From positions 496,001 through 560,000 of the forward strand of contig CAJHNH020000491.1 in NCBI GenBank assembly GCA_905116865.2: DNA of 64,000 nt, given 5' to 3'. How positions within the stretch are numbered: position 1 is the stretch's first letter; each line of letters starts with the position of its first letter. The notes under the pieces were generated by a model. It was not told the DNA's origin. It worked only from the letters and a program-made list of their open reading frames with translations, and searched no databases. The translations under genes and the position numbers were made by a program. The stretch is from Candidula unifasciata (lineage: Eukaryota; Mollusca; Gastropoda; Stylommatophora; Geomitridae). Positions 31,666 to 42,747 of this stretch are shown piece by piece.

Positions 31666-31700
31666 CTTTAACAGAAAAAGAAGAAAAGTAGTATCCTCAC

Positions 31701-31836
31701 CTGAGTGCCAATAATCCCTGGCCTCTTGTAGTGGTAGAGTTTGCAAACCTGGTAAAAATCAGAACCTTTCTCTGACAAAAGCTGGTCTCTCAAAGTCCAG
31801 AGAGCACAGAACATGCCAGCTTCTACGCCACCAAAC
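31701..31836 (-). CDS. RPTP D2 exon: pseudo-catalytic loop
   Basis: 136 nt, same length and phase as its D1 counterpart at 43720-43855. Reads FGGVEAGMFCALWTLRDQLL and YHYKRPGIIGTQ. The position of the P-loop Arg (GRTG in D1) is Glu-Ala-Gly here, so no phosphate-binding loop forms. Confidence 0.95.
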
Positions 31837-32279
31837 CTGTAAGACATTGGGTCCAGTTTCAGCAACGGTTAGTAAAGTAAATTACGGTAAGATTTAGCAA
31901 GAGGAAGGTTTCAGCATTTGTTAGAAGCTAAGACATTGCAGTAAGGTTTACTAATACACATGAATATACAGACGGGTAGTGGTACCATCGGAATTATAAC
32001 TCTGCTGCTGAGGATCGGGACACAGGGCTTATGGGAATGCTCTGAGTGCTGTGGTGTAAATTTTTTAAATTAAACACTGGCCAAGTGTTAAGAACACTGG
32101 GTCTCATTCAGGTGGCTCAGGTCTGAATCCTTGGTGTCCCCACGGGGATTATGTGGGAGAGCAAATACATAGTTTTTCCCTAAAAAAATGTTTTTGTTAA
32201 TAAACTGGAACCTCACAGATGTTCCAGTAACTGTCACAATATTATGTAACAATTAATTTACTGTTTCCACTGTAGGTTC

Positions 32280-32565
32280 CGAAAATCTCATGTTGGAGTT
32301 TAAAAAAAAAAAAAAAACAGAATAAACTTACTGCTTCCCCAACAGGCATGTCATAAAAACAGATTGATTAAAGGTGTTTTCTTTGAATTCGGAGTGCATC
32401 ATCTGTCGGAGGCAAGGAACCAACCGTCTACAAACAGATAGGCCAGATCTGTAAAATGGATGTGTACACAAAACTCATGTTCTGAGACAAAACTAAATTC
32501 CAGAAGTGGACAATCAGAGCTTTCTGGCAGAGTTTAAAACCAATGAAGAAGAAGAAGTAGAATCC
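32280..32565 (+). repeat. SINE family A, plus copy
   Basis: Head with CTTCCCCAACAGGCATGTCA, body with AAATTCCAGAAGTGGACAAT, tail GAAGAAGAAGAAG. Confidence 0.8.
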
Positions 32566-32902
32566 TTGGTGGATGCATTTTTTTCTGTCTGGGGCAGAAG
32601 AATACAAAATAATAACCTGGATAGGCTGTGGCTACTGCACTGGCCAAGCAGCCTTAAATCCTCAGACTCAACCCCCTCCTTCTTCTTTTGCCCTACTGCT
32701 TATTCCGTAAAGCGTCAGATGTAGTTTTTGAAACATATTTTCTTCTTCTTTGAACACATGTGTTTAAACAATTAAATCTCTAACAGCTTGCTAAACTCTG
32801 TCCAAGAATCATTTCTAACCTCACACTTGATCCTCCTGTCCTACCACTGCCCTAAAGATAAAGTGGTACATGCAGGCAATAAACTCACAAGACAAACATT
32901 AC

Positions 32903-33048
32903 CTGTCCATGACAATGATAGGGCCGCACTCAAGGGAGTTGATGAAACCATGGACAGCGACAATGGCGTTAAAGACTTGATGCAACTCTGGGCAGGATTC
33001 GGGCCAGGCCTTGATACACACAATCCTTGTCATTAATGTGTAGTCATA
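32903..33048 (-). CDS. RPTP D2 exon: WPE and Cys-to-Asp site
   Basis: 146 nt between CCTGACAG and GTAATG. Reads CIKAWPESCPELHQVF (WPD-loop Asp replaced by Glu) and ends SLECGPIIVMD plus two bases, where D1 has GPIIVHC. The catalytic Cys is therefore Asp, as in D2 of R5 phosphatases. Confidence 0.95.
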
Positions 33049-33299
33049 CTGTCAGGGAATCAGAAGAATCACAGTGACTGTATTCAACAGCACATGAGAT
33101 ATTTATTCTATTAAACCACTGTCTCTCAGTCCCATTCCCTGGCAGTCACAACCATGGTTGGAAGTTCTGTTTAAAAAGTTGTTGTTTATAGCTATCATAT
33201 TGTTTCAAATAAATCATTACATTTATTTGCCATTCAGCACATTAATATTAATATTGTTAAGCATTTAAACAAGGCTCAGGCACCTTGAGAGTAGCCCTT

Positions 33300-33600
33300 T
33301 AAAAAAAAGCAAAGGACCATTTTCACGCCTTCAGGTGTACTGGGCACACAGGATTAGAAATATATTTTACAGACCAATCAGCACTGGGTGGACGATGTGG
33401 TCAATATCACGCTGACCACCTTTATTTTCCTGGATTTTTAGCCAGTACTTATTTAAGGCTGGGTCAACCTATGGGAACCAATGTCATTTCTGAAAACAGT
33501 CTGGCTCCATTTGGACTTGAATCCAGGTCATTCAGTTCTACAAACATACTTCTAGCTGCTACACCCCGGCAGCTACCTGAGGGCCCCCCAACTCTTCGAA
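33300..33600 (-). repeat. SINE family B, minus copy
   Basis: AAAGGACCATTTTCACGCCT start, core reverse complement and tRNA-like head end near 33600. Confidence 0.8.
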
Positions 33601-33714
33601 AATGTGTAACGGGGCTAAGCCTCCTCCCCCTCCGGTTACTTTCGGTGTTGGTGCTCCTGGCAGGTATAACTATTGTGGCAGAGAATGCACAAATCACCAC
33701 TATGTCCTTCTTCT

Positions 33715-34060
33715 TCTTCTCATAGCCCATGATATATGCAATGGTAGTCATGGTTATCCCCAGCCTTCTGTCTCGTGTACTTGCAATCAACACTGACAGA
33801 GATGATCTTCCATGACATGATGTCAAACTATACAGTATCTTCTCTCTCGGTCTCCTTGCCCCTCTTTCCCCACCGCCACAGTGGACTCCAGTTTTCTCCT
33901 TCTTATGACATGACTAAAGAATGTAGATTGTCTCCTTCTGATGTGGGCAATCAGTTCTCTTCCCGAGTTGTTACTTTAAAGAAATCTTCATTATTACTCT
34001 TTTAATCTGTCTAATATGTTCGCATCATTTGTCTAAAACAATCACATCTCTGCTGCTTCC
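33715..34060 (-). mobile_element. LINE fragment next to the 66-bp array
   Basis: Homologous to the minus-strand LINE piece at 1523-1870 (shared ATGATCTTCCATGACATGAT-like and TTCTCCTTCT-ATGACATGAC blocks). It includes AGAATGTAGATTGTCTC at 33918-33934, which is also part of the 66-bp unit that starts 25 bp further on. Confidence 0.7.
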
Positions 34061-34084
34061 TCCTTTTTTTTTAAAACTGCGTCG

Positions 34085-34972
34085 ATGCTAAATTATAGCA
34101 ATACCCGAATGGGATCAACAATGTAGATTGTCTCTTTTATGTCTTGCCAGATGCTAAATTATAGCAATACCCGAATGGGATCAACAATGTAGATTGTCTC
34201 TTTTATGTCTTGCCAGATGCTAAATTATAGCAATACCCGAATGGAATCAACAATGTAGATTGTCTCTTTTATGTCTTGCCAGATGCTAAATTATAGCAAT
34301 ACCCGAATGGAATCAAGAATGTAGATTGTCTCTTTTATGTCTTGTCAGATGCTAAATTATAGCAATACCCGAATAGAATCAAGAATGTAGATTGTCTCTT
34401 TTATGTCTTGTCAGATGCTAAATTATATCAATACCCGAATGGAATCAACAATGTAGATTGTCTCTTTTATGTCTTGCCAGATGCTAAATTATAGCAATAC
34501 CCGAATGGGATCAACAATGTAGATTGTCTCTTTTATGTCTTGCCAGATGCTAAATTATAGCAATACCCGAATGGAATCAAGAATGTAGATTGTCTCTTTT
34601 ATGTCTTGTCAGATGCTAAATTATATCAATACCCGAATGGAATCAACAATGTAGATTGTCTCTTTTATGTCTTGCCAGATGCTAAATTATAGCAATACCC
34701 GAATAGAATCAAGAATGTAGATTGTCTCTTTTATGTCTTGCCAGATGCTAAATTATATCAATACCCGAATGGAATCAAGAATGTAGTCTCTTTTATGTCT
34801 TGCCAGATGCTGAATTATAGCAATACCTGAAGGGAATCAAGAATGTAGTCTCTATTATGTCTTGCCACATGCTGAATTATAGCAATACCTGAATGGAATC
34901 AACAATGTAGATTGTCTCTTTCCTGTCTCACCTGATGCTAAATTATAACAATACCTGAATTGAATCAAGAAT
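34085..34972 (-). repeat. 66-bp tandem array seeded on a splice donor
   Basis: Fourteen units start with ATGCTAAATTATAGCAATAC (ATGCTGAAT in two) at 34085 and every 66 bp to 34745, then shortened units at 34807 and 34869, and the genuine exon border at 34935. Each unit includes a copy of the 5' splice site (minus strand CGG/GTATTG or CAG/GTATTG) and about 18 nt of exon. Confidence 0.95.
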
Positions 34973-35095
34973 AAACTCCAGAGTGAGCATCTCCAGCTCA
35001 TCATCAGTCACAAATTCATCTTTCAGGGAAAGTCGGAAGTTTCCAGAGTCCACATCAATGCTGCCTCCTTTTGAAGGCCAGAACTCCTTGTATTC
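34955..35095 (-). CDS. RPTP D2 exon: EYKEFWPSKG
   Basis: 47 codons, phase 0 on both sides, between CTTTCTCCCACAG and GTATTG. Reads EYKEFWPSKGGSIDVDSGNF and ends LEFILDSIQ. Its donor and last 18 nt are the template of the neighbouring array. Confidence 0.95.
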
Positions 35096-35209
35096 CTGTG
35101 GGAGAAAGAACAAATGCAACATTTATAATTGTGAAAATAAACTACAATAACAATAATTAGGACTTTTTTTTTCTAGAAAAAAACAACACCTGCTGGTACA
35201 CACTTTAAA

Positions 35210-35372
35210 GTGTCTAAAAATGGTGCCGCACTCAAAACAAAGTGTCTAAAAACTGTGCCGTACTCAAAACAAAGTGTCTAAAAACTGTGCCGCACTCAAA
35301 ACAAAGTGTCTAAAAACTGTGCCGTACTCAAAACAAAGTGTCTAAAAACTGTGCCGTACTCAAAACAAAGTG
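35210..35372. repeat. 32-bp tandem array, five units
   Basis: Unit GTGTCTAAAAACTGTGCCGT plus ACTCAAAACAAA, nearly identical copies, about 115 bp inside the intron from the D2 exon. Confidence 0.95.
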
Positions 35373-35404
35373 TATATTACAGTAGCACTGTGATCGCCAT
35401 GTGG

Positions 35405-35690
35405 GTTTAAGGGCCCTGTTGTAGGGAAAACAAGGATAGACTCACTGCCTCCCCAACAAGCATGTCATAAGAGTCGACTAATTGGGGGCTTTCTTCGAAG
35501 TCAGAGTGCATCTGCCTGAGAGTAAAGGAACCAACAGTCTGCATACAGATAAGTCAGATCTGTGAAATGGATGTGCACACAACACTCAGGTTCTGGAACA
35601 AGTCTAAAGTCCAGAGGCAGTTGAACAACCAGAACTTTCTGCCGGAGTTTACAACTAGTGAATGCGAAGAAGAAGAAGCAGAATAGAACT
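35405..35690 (+). repeat. SINE family A, plus copy
   Basis: Best-preserved plus copy: head CTCACTGCCTCCCCAACAAG, GTCGACTAATTGGGGGC, TCTGTGAAATGGATGTGCAC, tail GAAGAAGAAGAAG. Confidence 0.85.
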
Positions 35691-36011
35691 AAAAAATAAA
35701 AAGGTTTTGGTATTGCCTACTGTTGCCAACTGCAGAGAAAATAAGCCCTAATATCTTGTAGCATTTTAGAAGGGCCCGCATGCCCAATATATGACCCTTT
35801 GAAACTAAAGTTTGTTAATTTGTTCTTCTTAAACGAGTTTGTGTTAATGAGGTTTTACTGTATAACAAAAATAGGAAAGAGACATCACTTGAAAAAACCC
35901 AAAAAATCCTGACAACAGAATCATGTATGTGTGGTCGAGGTGACCAAAAGAGTGAGAACCAGAACAGGATCAGAAATCAAGACAGGAAAGAAGCTGGGAC
36001 AAAACCAGTAT

Positions 36012-36400
36012 AAACCACATCGGGGGGCTGCGTGGTCTCGAGGCATGATGTCGGCCTCAAGTGCTGGAGGTTCCAGGTTCAATCCTCGATAAGGGCTGGG
36101 ATTTTTCACGTGGACATGGACTTCTAGCAATTCCCCCTGGTCTGTGGGTAGTGAGATCAGACGCCCGTGTGCAATGCTGTGCAGGTGAAAAATCCCTTGA
36201 CAGTTGGAAATGGAAAAGAGTAGCATAACGGTCCTGCCCGGGCAAAATTTGGAGTTTAAAATCTACATAAAGTATTTCAAGATCCTTGCCGGTGCTACAG
36301 AGCTGAGCTTCTTCGGACTCAGACTTAAGTTAGAAGAAGAATGGAGCACTTATGGGTTACTACCTGTGTTACATGATGTTGGTCCGTTGTTTAAACTTTA
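36012..36400 (+). repeat. SINE family D, full plus copy
   Basis: tRNA-like head with GTGGTCTCGAGGCATGATGT and B box GGTTCAATCCTC at about 36077, followed by a long body ending TGGAGCACTTATGGGTTACT. Confidence 0.82.
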
Positions 36401-36409
36401 AACTTCAAA

Positions 36410-36700
36410 CTAAACTACATCAGGAGACAACAGATCAAATGGTTTGGACATGTGTCAAGACTACCACCAGCCAGTGCACCACAGACAGCCCTGTCACTTA
36501 GACATAATGGAAGCATATCCAGACGTCAACCAGGTAAACAATGGATAGACGGAATATCCAAGACCGTAAATACTAGAATCTACATAGCACCCGATGCTTC
36601 TTCAAAACCTGACACTGAAAGGCAGAAGAGGACCAGAGAAGAAGTAGTAGTACATCTGGTACATCACCTGTACCCATCTTATGTTTGGGCGACCTGAAAG
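36410..36700 (+). mobile_element. LINE ORF2 C-terminal fragment
   Basis: Reads RRQQIKWFGHVSRLPP and ISRRQPGKQWIDGISK, the common arrangement near the C-terminus of non-LTR ORF2 proteins (WFGHV followed by GRP-like basic stretch). Confidence 0.78.
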
Positions 36701-36786
36701 CAAGGCCAATGTTAGGAAAAAAAAAAAAAAAAAATTGGCCTCGATAAAATAGCGCACCACAAATCTGAATGGGATATTCTACTTAC

Positions 36787-36915
36787 CACGTCATCAAAGG
36801 ATGACAAGACAACAATAACTGGGCTGTTCTTGTCCCACACCATCCGCCAGAAATCCTCCATTGTCTCATCTGTAGGATGCTGAGTGACTATAAACTCTGA
36901 AGACTTCTTGTAACC
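36787..36915 (-). CDS. RPTP D2 exon: FWRMVWD
   Basis: 43 codons between TTTGTGTACAG and GTAAGT. Reads GYKKSSEFIVTQHP and EDFWRMVWDKNSPVIVVLSS. Matches the D1 exon at 48686-48820 in position and phase. Confidence 0.95.
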
Positions 36916-37612
36916 CTGTACACAAAGAATACAAGCTGTATGACTGACTGAGAGAGAGAATGCTGTCATACGGGGTTATTCACTCTTGAATCAAATGATG
37001 GCATTTGGGATTGTTCTTAACGTGCTCTATCTTAGTACACAAGCATAAGAGCATACTCATGAATTTGTCATCTACCTATACACTGGTACCTTGGTATACA
37101 TACTTAATAAACTGTTGATCTGTGGACGTATAGCCTAAATGGTACACATACCAAATGAATGTTTCCATAAGAAATAAAGGGAGAATGGTTAATCTGTTCC
37201 CATAGAAATAAATCCAATTGTTATTGGCATATTATACATTGATGGTGTTGAATAAATAATTTACATACTGCCTAATTCTAAAATACATACATTTAAAAGC
37301 AACAAGGTGAAACAAATGAAAATTTAACCTCATTTTACTTTCACGAAAAGACTCGAGTACCTACTAGGATAGTATTCAGAAGGGAAGAGGATTTGTTTTT
37401 GTTTGGAAGAGAGTTACCTTTTAATAAAATTTCAGGAATCTTAAATTCTTTTTTTTTTCTTGCGTTCTTTTTTTTTGTTGTCTGTCTCTTTTCTCTACGT
37501 GGACCTGATTGAGGCTCATCCTGCTTGACTTTTACTATACTAAAACATAATACTGGTAAACATAACACCAGGCATCATTTCTTCCCACTTCATACTGCTT
37601 ACCTCTATCTGA

Positions 37613-38245
37613 AGTCTTTCAATCCCAAACAATGCATCACGTGTGACTGGATTTTTCATATGCACCAGTCAACATATTATTATGTTTGAACATTTTATTT
37701 TGAGCCGGGGCATATTAAAACACTCAAAAGCACATGTGTTTCCCAATAGGGATGTGTATTTGGGCCCTGCGGATATAGTAAACCCTATTATTTTGTTGAT
37801 TTCGCCATTCGTTCACTGGGGCTTCAAATATGATCTTATGGGATGGAACAAGTTAATTATCTTCTCCATGAGTTTTTAAGTTTTCCTCTAATTCTTTCAC
37901 CCTGTGGGCTCTCATGAAGGGACTTTTCTAGCTGCACTTTTATTATTAGGTTTTCTTAAAGTGAGCACTATCCATCATCAGTCTTTATTTATTTATTCAG
38001 TAGAATTTGTTGTGGTAAACATCCCACCAGCCTCCTTTACTTCCAACTTCATTTTGTTATCTTTATCTTAATTACCTTATCCAAAGGTTTTTAAGTTTTC
38101 CTCTATTTCTTTCACCTTGTGGGCTCCAGTGAAGCTGCACTTCTAAGAGGTTTTCTCAGAGTGAGCACTATCCAGTAACAGTGACTTTCTTCACTTATTT
38201 ATTCAATGGAAATTTTTTTAGCTCTTTCCCTTTAACCTAAAAAAA
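37613..38245. repeat. Local duplication of about 225 bp
   Basis: 37870-37985 and 38090-38215 share TTTTTAAGTTTTCCTCTA, CACC(C/T)TGTGGGCTC and GTGAGCACTATCCA. The start at 37618 (TTTCAATCCCAAACAATGCA) resembles the ends of the TTAA MITEs. Confidence 0.6.
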
Positions 38246-38384
38246 AAGTGATTTTTGTCATAACATTTTTGTTCTTCTTTTACGAGCAGGTGTCAGAACT
38301 GTTTTAGTCATTCTTCATCTTTCAGCATACAGCAATAATGATTTGACAGTTGTGGATTTAAATTTTGATACCAATTTTCCCGGT

Positions 38385-38660
38385 GTGGGTTCTGGGGCCC
38401 CACTGTGGGAAAGAATAGACCCGCTGCCACTCCTATAAGTATGTTGTAAGTGTCAACTAACTGGGAGCTTCTTTTGAAGCTGGAGTGCACCTGCCTGAGC
38501 AGCAAGAAGGTACTAACTGCACAAAAATAAGCCAGTAAAATGGATGTACATGCAAAACTCACGTCCTGGTACAAAGCCAACGTCCAAATGGACGAACAAC
38601 CAGGACTTTCCATGGAAGCTTATAGCCGGTGAACACAGAAGAAGAGGAAGAAGAAGAAAA
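38385..38660 (+). repeat. SINE family A, plus copy
   Basis: Head with ATAGACCCGCTGCCACTCC, body TAAAATGGATGTACATGC, tail GAAGAAGAGGAAGAAGAAG. Confidence 0.8.
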
Positions 38661-38729
38661 AGGTGCCAGTTTAAATTTCGTCTGACTTCCACAAATGTCC
38701 TTATATTATAAAACCTCCTCCTAGTATTT

Positions 38730-39000
38730 TAGTGTCCGCACCTGTGGCTTAGGCATTGCGCACACACTTCACATAGGCATTGCGCACACACTTCACATAG
38801 GCATTGCGCACACACTTCACATAATGCAGCGGTGCCGGGTTAGATCCCAGCTGCGAGCCTTGCGCTGGTTTCGACAGTGGTATCGAGAAACTGACCGTCC
38901 AGAAAGCAGTTGCAAACTACTGTAAATTTGTCTAGAAAAACCACAAAGAAATGCTGGGGCTAATTCTGCAACGTCCTGTAAAGGATACACAACGAACTTA
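38730..39000 (+). repeat. SINE family C with 24-bp triplication
   Basis: Family C head and body; within the head AGGCATTGCGCACACACTTC plus ACAT occurs three times (38751-38823). B box GGTTAGATCCC near 38839 is degenerate. Confidence 0.82.
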
Positions 39001-39114
39001 AAGTTTTTAAGAGTTTAAATTTTACAATCTCTATTTATTCCTCCTATTTTCTTCTACATTTCTATACTGAAGAGAAAAGACAATGAACAGGTGCACCTTA
39101 CAGTCATCTCTCAC

Positions 39115-39285
39115 CTGGAGATATGTAGCGTTGATATAGTCCGAGCCATCAATGCCTGGCCTGGCAGGTAGAAGCACTCGCTTCAAATTAACAGGCAGGA
39201 TACTGCCGATCCTGTTCTTCTCTTGGTTGACAGGTTTCAGAGCTGCTGAGAGGTCATCCTCACCGGCTTCATACTTTGTGATTTG
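39115..39285 (-). CDS. RPTP D1-D2 linker and D2 start
   Basis: 57 codons, phase 0. Reads ITKYEAGEDDLSAALKPVNQ, EKNRIGSILP (KNRY equivalent) and SDYINATYLQ. It ends at the same place as D1 exon 50896-50975. Confidence 0.94.
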
Positions 39286-39724
39286 CTACATCAGAAATAA
39301 AATAAGTTGTCAAATTGCATAATAATATAGTATCTAAAGCATGTCACAATGAATGCCAAAGGGATAATTTTACTTTATGGCAATAATGCAGATTTTACAA
39401 AGTATGAAGTGAAAATTAACACAGTTAAGTTGAAAGCTTATGTTTCTTTTAGAAAAACTGGGTGATGTGTGTGTAAAAAAACAAAAAACAAAAAAAAAAT
39501 CACAAATAGAAGCATATTAATGCACACACAAAATCAAAATAAATAACACAAATGGGCCATGCCCCAGTGGGAATTACTGGAAAAAAAAAAATCCTTTAAA
39601 AAAACATTCTACACCAGTCATTAATATATTTTTACAATGTATTTGTCTACAATTAAAAATGTTTTTGTTAAAAATAAAAGAAGATAAACAAAGGGAGTAA
39701 TAAATAAATATGAAAGGAACGAAA

Positions 39725-40050
39725 TGGAATACCTGGCCCAACCCCACACACCATCACATGACTCACGCGGTGACCCCGTGACCTGTATCATTGAGGCTAC
39801 AGAGAATATTTATGTGACAATTGCTTTAAAAAAGCTATTTAGCTGACAAGGATTCTTCCCCCCCCCCCCCCTTTTTAAAAATTCATATATGGGCCTCCTA
39901 AACACTGCCCAGGCACAGACACAACCAACAGCATCTAACTATGTTTTTTGAGAAAAGGTCACTGCACAAATGATGATACATCAGCAGTTACGGGAACTGT
40001 GTCACAACAGGAAAGGACTAGATTTAGGCTTTTCGGAGCGACAGGGTTAA
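39725..40050. repeat. Undescribed dispersed repeat H (copy 1)
   Basis: Shares CTGCCCAGGCACAGACACA-like, CTAACTATG(T/C)TTTT and GACTAGATTTAG blocks with 51520-51840 in the same order over about 320 bp. No coding sense recognised. Confidence 0.6.
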
Positions 40051-40139
40051 CAACAGGGATAAATAATAAATGAGAGAGGAGGATCAAAGACTTAACATAT
40101 GGAAAAGGGGAGAAGGAAATGGATGAAGAAGAAACGAAG

Positions 40140-40265
40140 AGGGAAGATGAGAACGAACGAACGAACGAACAAACTTTATTTTCAAAGGGTCACAAATTGG
40201 GCACGCAGGCCCGTCTTACATTCGGCCCTTCCAGTCAACCATCTTTCGCACAGCAGTTGTATTTT
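40140..40265. repeat. (GAAC)n and short dispersed repeat
   Basis: GAACGAACGAACGAACAAAC followed by TTTATTTTCAAAGGGTCACA. The latter recurs after the (AG)n tract at 54790-54845, so microsatellite plus this block appear to be one end of a dispersed element. Confidence 0.55.
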
Positions 40266-40369
40266 ACTAATAAAGCATGTTATGATCATATGATGTTATG
40301 CATATTATGAATATTATAAAAGAACACAAAAGCATGAGTTGTAAAGTGCATGCAAAAACCCGCGCGTGC

Positions 40370-41580
40370 ATACATACACCCACATACACACGCTCACCCA
40401 CTCACTTACACACACACACACATGCATGCATACATTAAATACATACATACATACAGGCATACATACATACATACATACAAACATGCATACACACAGGCAT
40501 ACATACACAGAAACATACATACATAGATACAAACATACAGGCATACATACATACATTCATACATACATACGTAATACAGGCATACACACATACAAACATA
40601 CAGTTATAAATACAGTCATGCATGGAGACACACACATGCACACACGGACACTCCCACAGAGACACACACACACTCAGACAAAAATACAGACACACACACA
40701 GACACTTACATATAAACACACACAGGGAAACACACAGCACACATATTTACATTCGTGCTCACACACTGACACACACACCACACATACGCAGACAAACATG
40801 CAGACACATACATACAGTCACATAGACACACACGCAGTCAAACACACACACACACACAAATACCGACAAACAGGCAGACAAACACATACTGACACCCACA
40901 GAGACAAACACGCAGAAATGCATACACATACAAACACATAGAAATACACACGCAGACACATATATTCAGCACGCACAGACATATACTCTGACATGCAGAC
41001 ACATACAGACAACAAAGGGGCACACACAATACACACAGAGAAACACACATAGACATGCACAGACAGACAGACACATGCTGACACATACACTCACGCAGAC
41101 AGACATACAGACACCCACACACAGAGATACATACATACAGCCTCATAGACACACCCGCAGACAGAACACATAAACATACACAGGCAAACATGAAGACAAA
41201 CACATAGGGGGACACACACAGACACAAACGAAGATATACACAGTCACATCAAATATGCAGAAAAACACCGAGACACACACACATGCAGACAAACACAGAG
41301 ACACTCACACAGACACATATACACAGCTACATGTATCCAATCGCACAGACACATACACAGCAAAGAGGCACACTTAAACACACAAAAACACACACAGACC
41401 AGTTCACACTGAAACATATACGTGGACATACGCGCGAACACACACACATTCGCACACTCACACAAGGACACAGACCCATACATTCACAGACACACACGCA
41501 GATACACAAGCAGACAAACAACATACTCAGAGTCATATGTATACAAACACGCCTACACATACATACATACATATTATACA
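40370..41580. repeat. 1.2-kb (CA/TACA)-rich low-complexity tract
   Basis: Imperfect alternation of ACAC, ACAT, ACAG and GACA tetramers over 1.2 kb. Many frames stay open in both strands, all with His/Thr or Cys/Val repeats, none credible as protein. Confidence 0.93.
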
Positions 41581-41581
41581 C

Positions 41582-42576
41582 ACCTTATTTAATAATAAAT
41601 TGATAATGCAATATGGAGAAGGAGAATGGACTCTGACAAAAAAAGCTTTAGGACATGAATTCTGTTGACAACACTGCCTTCCCGCCCCACACACAAAATT
41701 AGATGCATTTGATAAGAGGTTACAACAATCTGGTCCTAAAAATTCATGGGGGAAAAAAGAAAATGGAAAAGAATAAATCAAGAAAATGACAAATGAAGTT
41801 TACCTCACACAACCTCATTTCAAATCCAAATATACAGGTACAACTACAGAAAAAGCTGAGACAGCAGACAGAAATATTTTTAAAAGAATACAAAAGGCAA
41901 GACTGGCATTCATAGCCTTCATAGGAAGTCAAAACAAAATATACCTGGCAACCAACAAAAAGAAAGAAATTATCTGAATTAGACTACTGATATAAGATAG
42001 CAAAAATCCGAATTAGTAATAAAGGATAATTTTCAAAGCTTTGGCACATCCAGCGTACAGTGCTAGACCTATATTTTTAAAGATCAATTAGTAAAGAAAC
42101 ATTATAAATTAGACTAATGGGTGAATAAAAGAAGCAATATAATCAGACTAAATGAGGTCAGGAAGAAGTAATCTGAATTACACTAATGAAATAAGATATA
42201 ACAATCTAAATTATTAATAAAGTAAAAGAATAATTTTCAAAGCTTTGGCCCATCTGGCATACAGTGCTAGATCTATATTTCTTATAGACCAGTTAGTAAA
42301 GAAACAATCTGAATAAGGCAAATGAGTAAAGAAAGAAGCAATCTGAATCAAACTAATGAGATAAGGGAGAAACAATCCAAACTAGACTAATGAGATAAGA
42401 GAGAAACAAACACAAATATGAGTGAGAAAGAAGAAATCTGAAATCTTATAATGAGTAAAGAGAGAAGCAATGTGAAATTCACTAACGAGGTAAGAGAGAA
42501 ACAATCTGAATTACATTACCGAGGAAACATACTAACTGAGCGTTAACCAAATTTGAAAGATTAAAGGCTTACCGAC
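41582..42576. other. Intron with diverged short repeats
   Basis: AT-rich intron. From about 41980 to 42530 the phrases AATCTGAATTA, ACTAATGAGATAAG and GAGAAACAATC recur irregularly, and GCTTTGGC(A/C)CATC occurs twice 210 bp apart. No exon. Confidence 0.5.
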
Positions 42577-42747
42577 CTGAAACTGCATTTCTAACAGGGT
42601 GATGTCTGTCAGCAATGGCAAGATGGTGCCTCGGGTGGGTAGTTCCAAGTCTGACAGGTGGCCCAAGAGGTGATCCTCCTTTACCTCTGTGGCTCCGTTA
42701 CTCAGCAAATATTCTACCAGAACTTCATGTATGAAGATATACTGATC
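42577..42747 (-). CDS. RPTP D1 last exon
   Basis: 57 codons. Reads DQYIFIHEVLVEYLLSNG, the terminal helix of a PTP domain, and the linker to LLEMQFQ. Donor GTCGGT is weaker than its neighbours. Confidence 0.95.

Noticed and set aside
40366..41603. Many frames rich in His/Thr or Cys/Val
   Set aside because: Low-complexity CA/TACA tract; simultaneous opening in nearly all frames.
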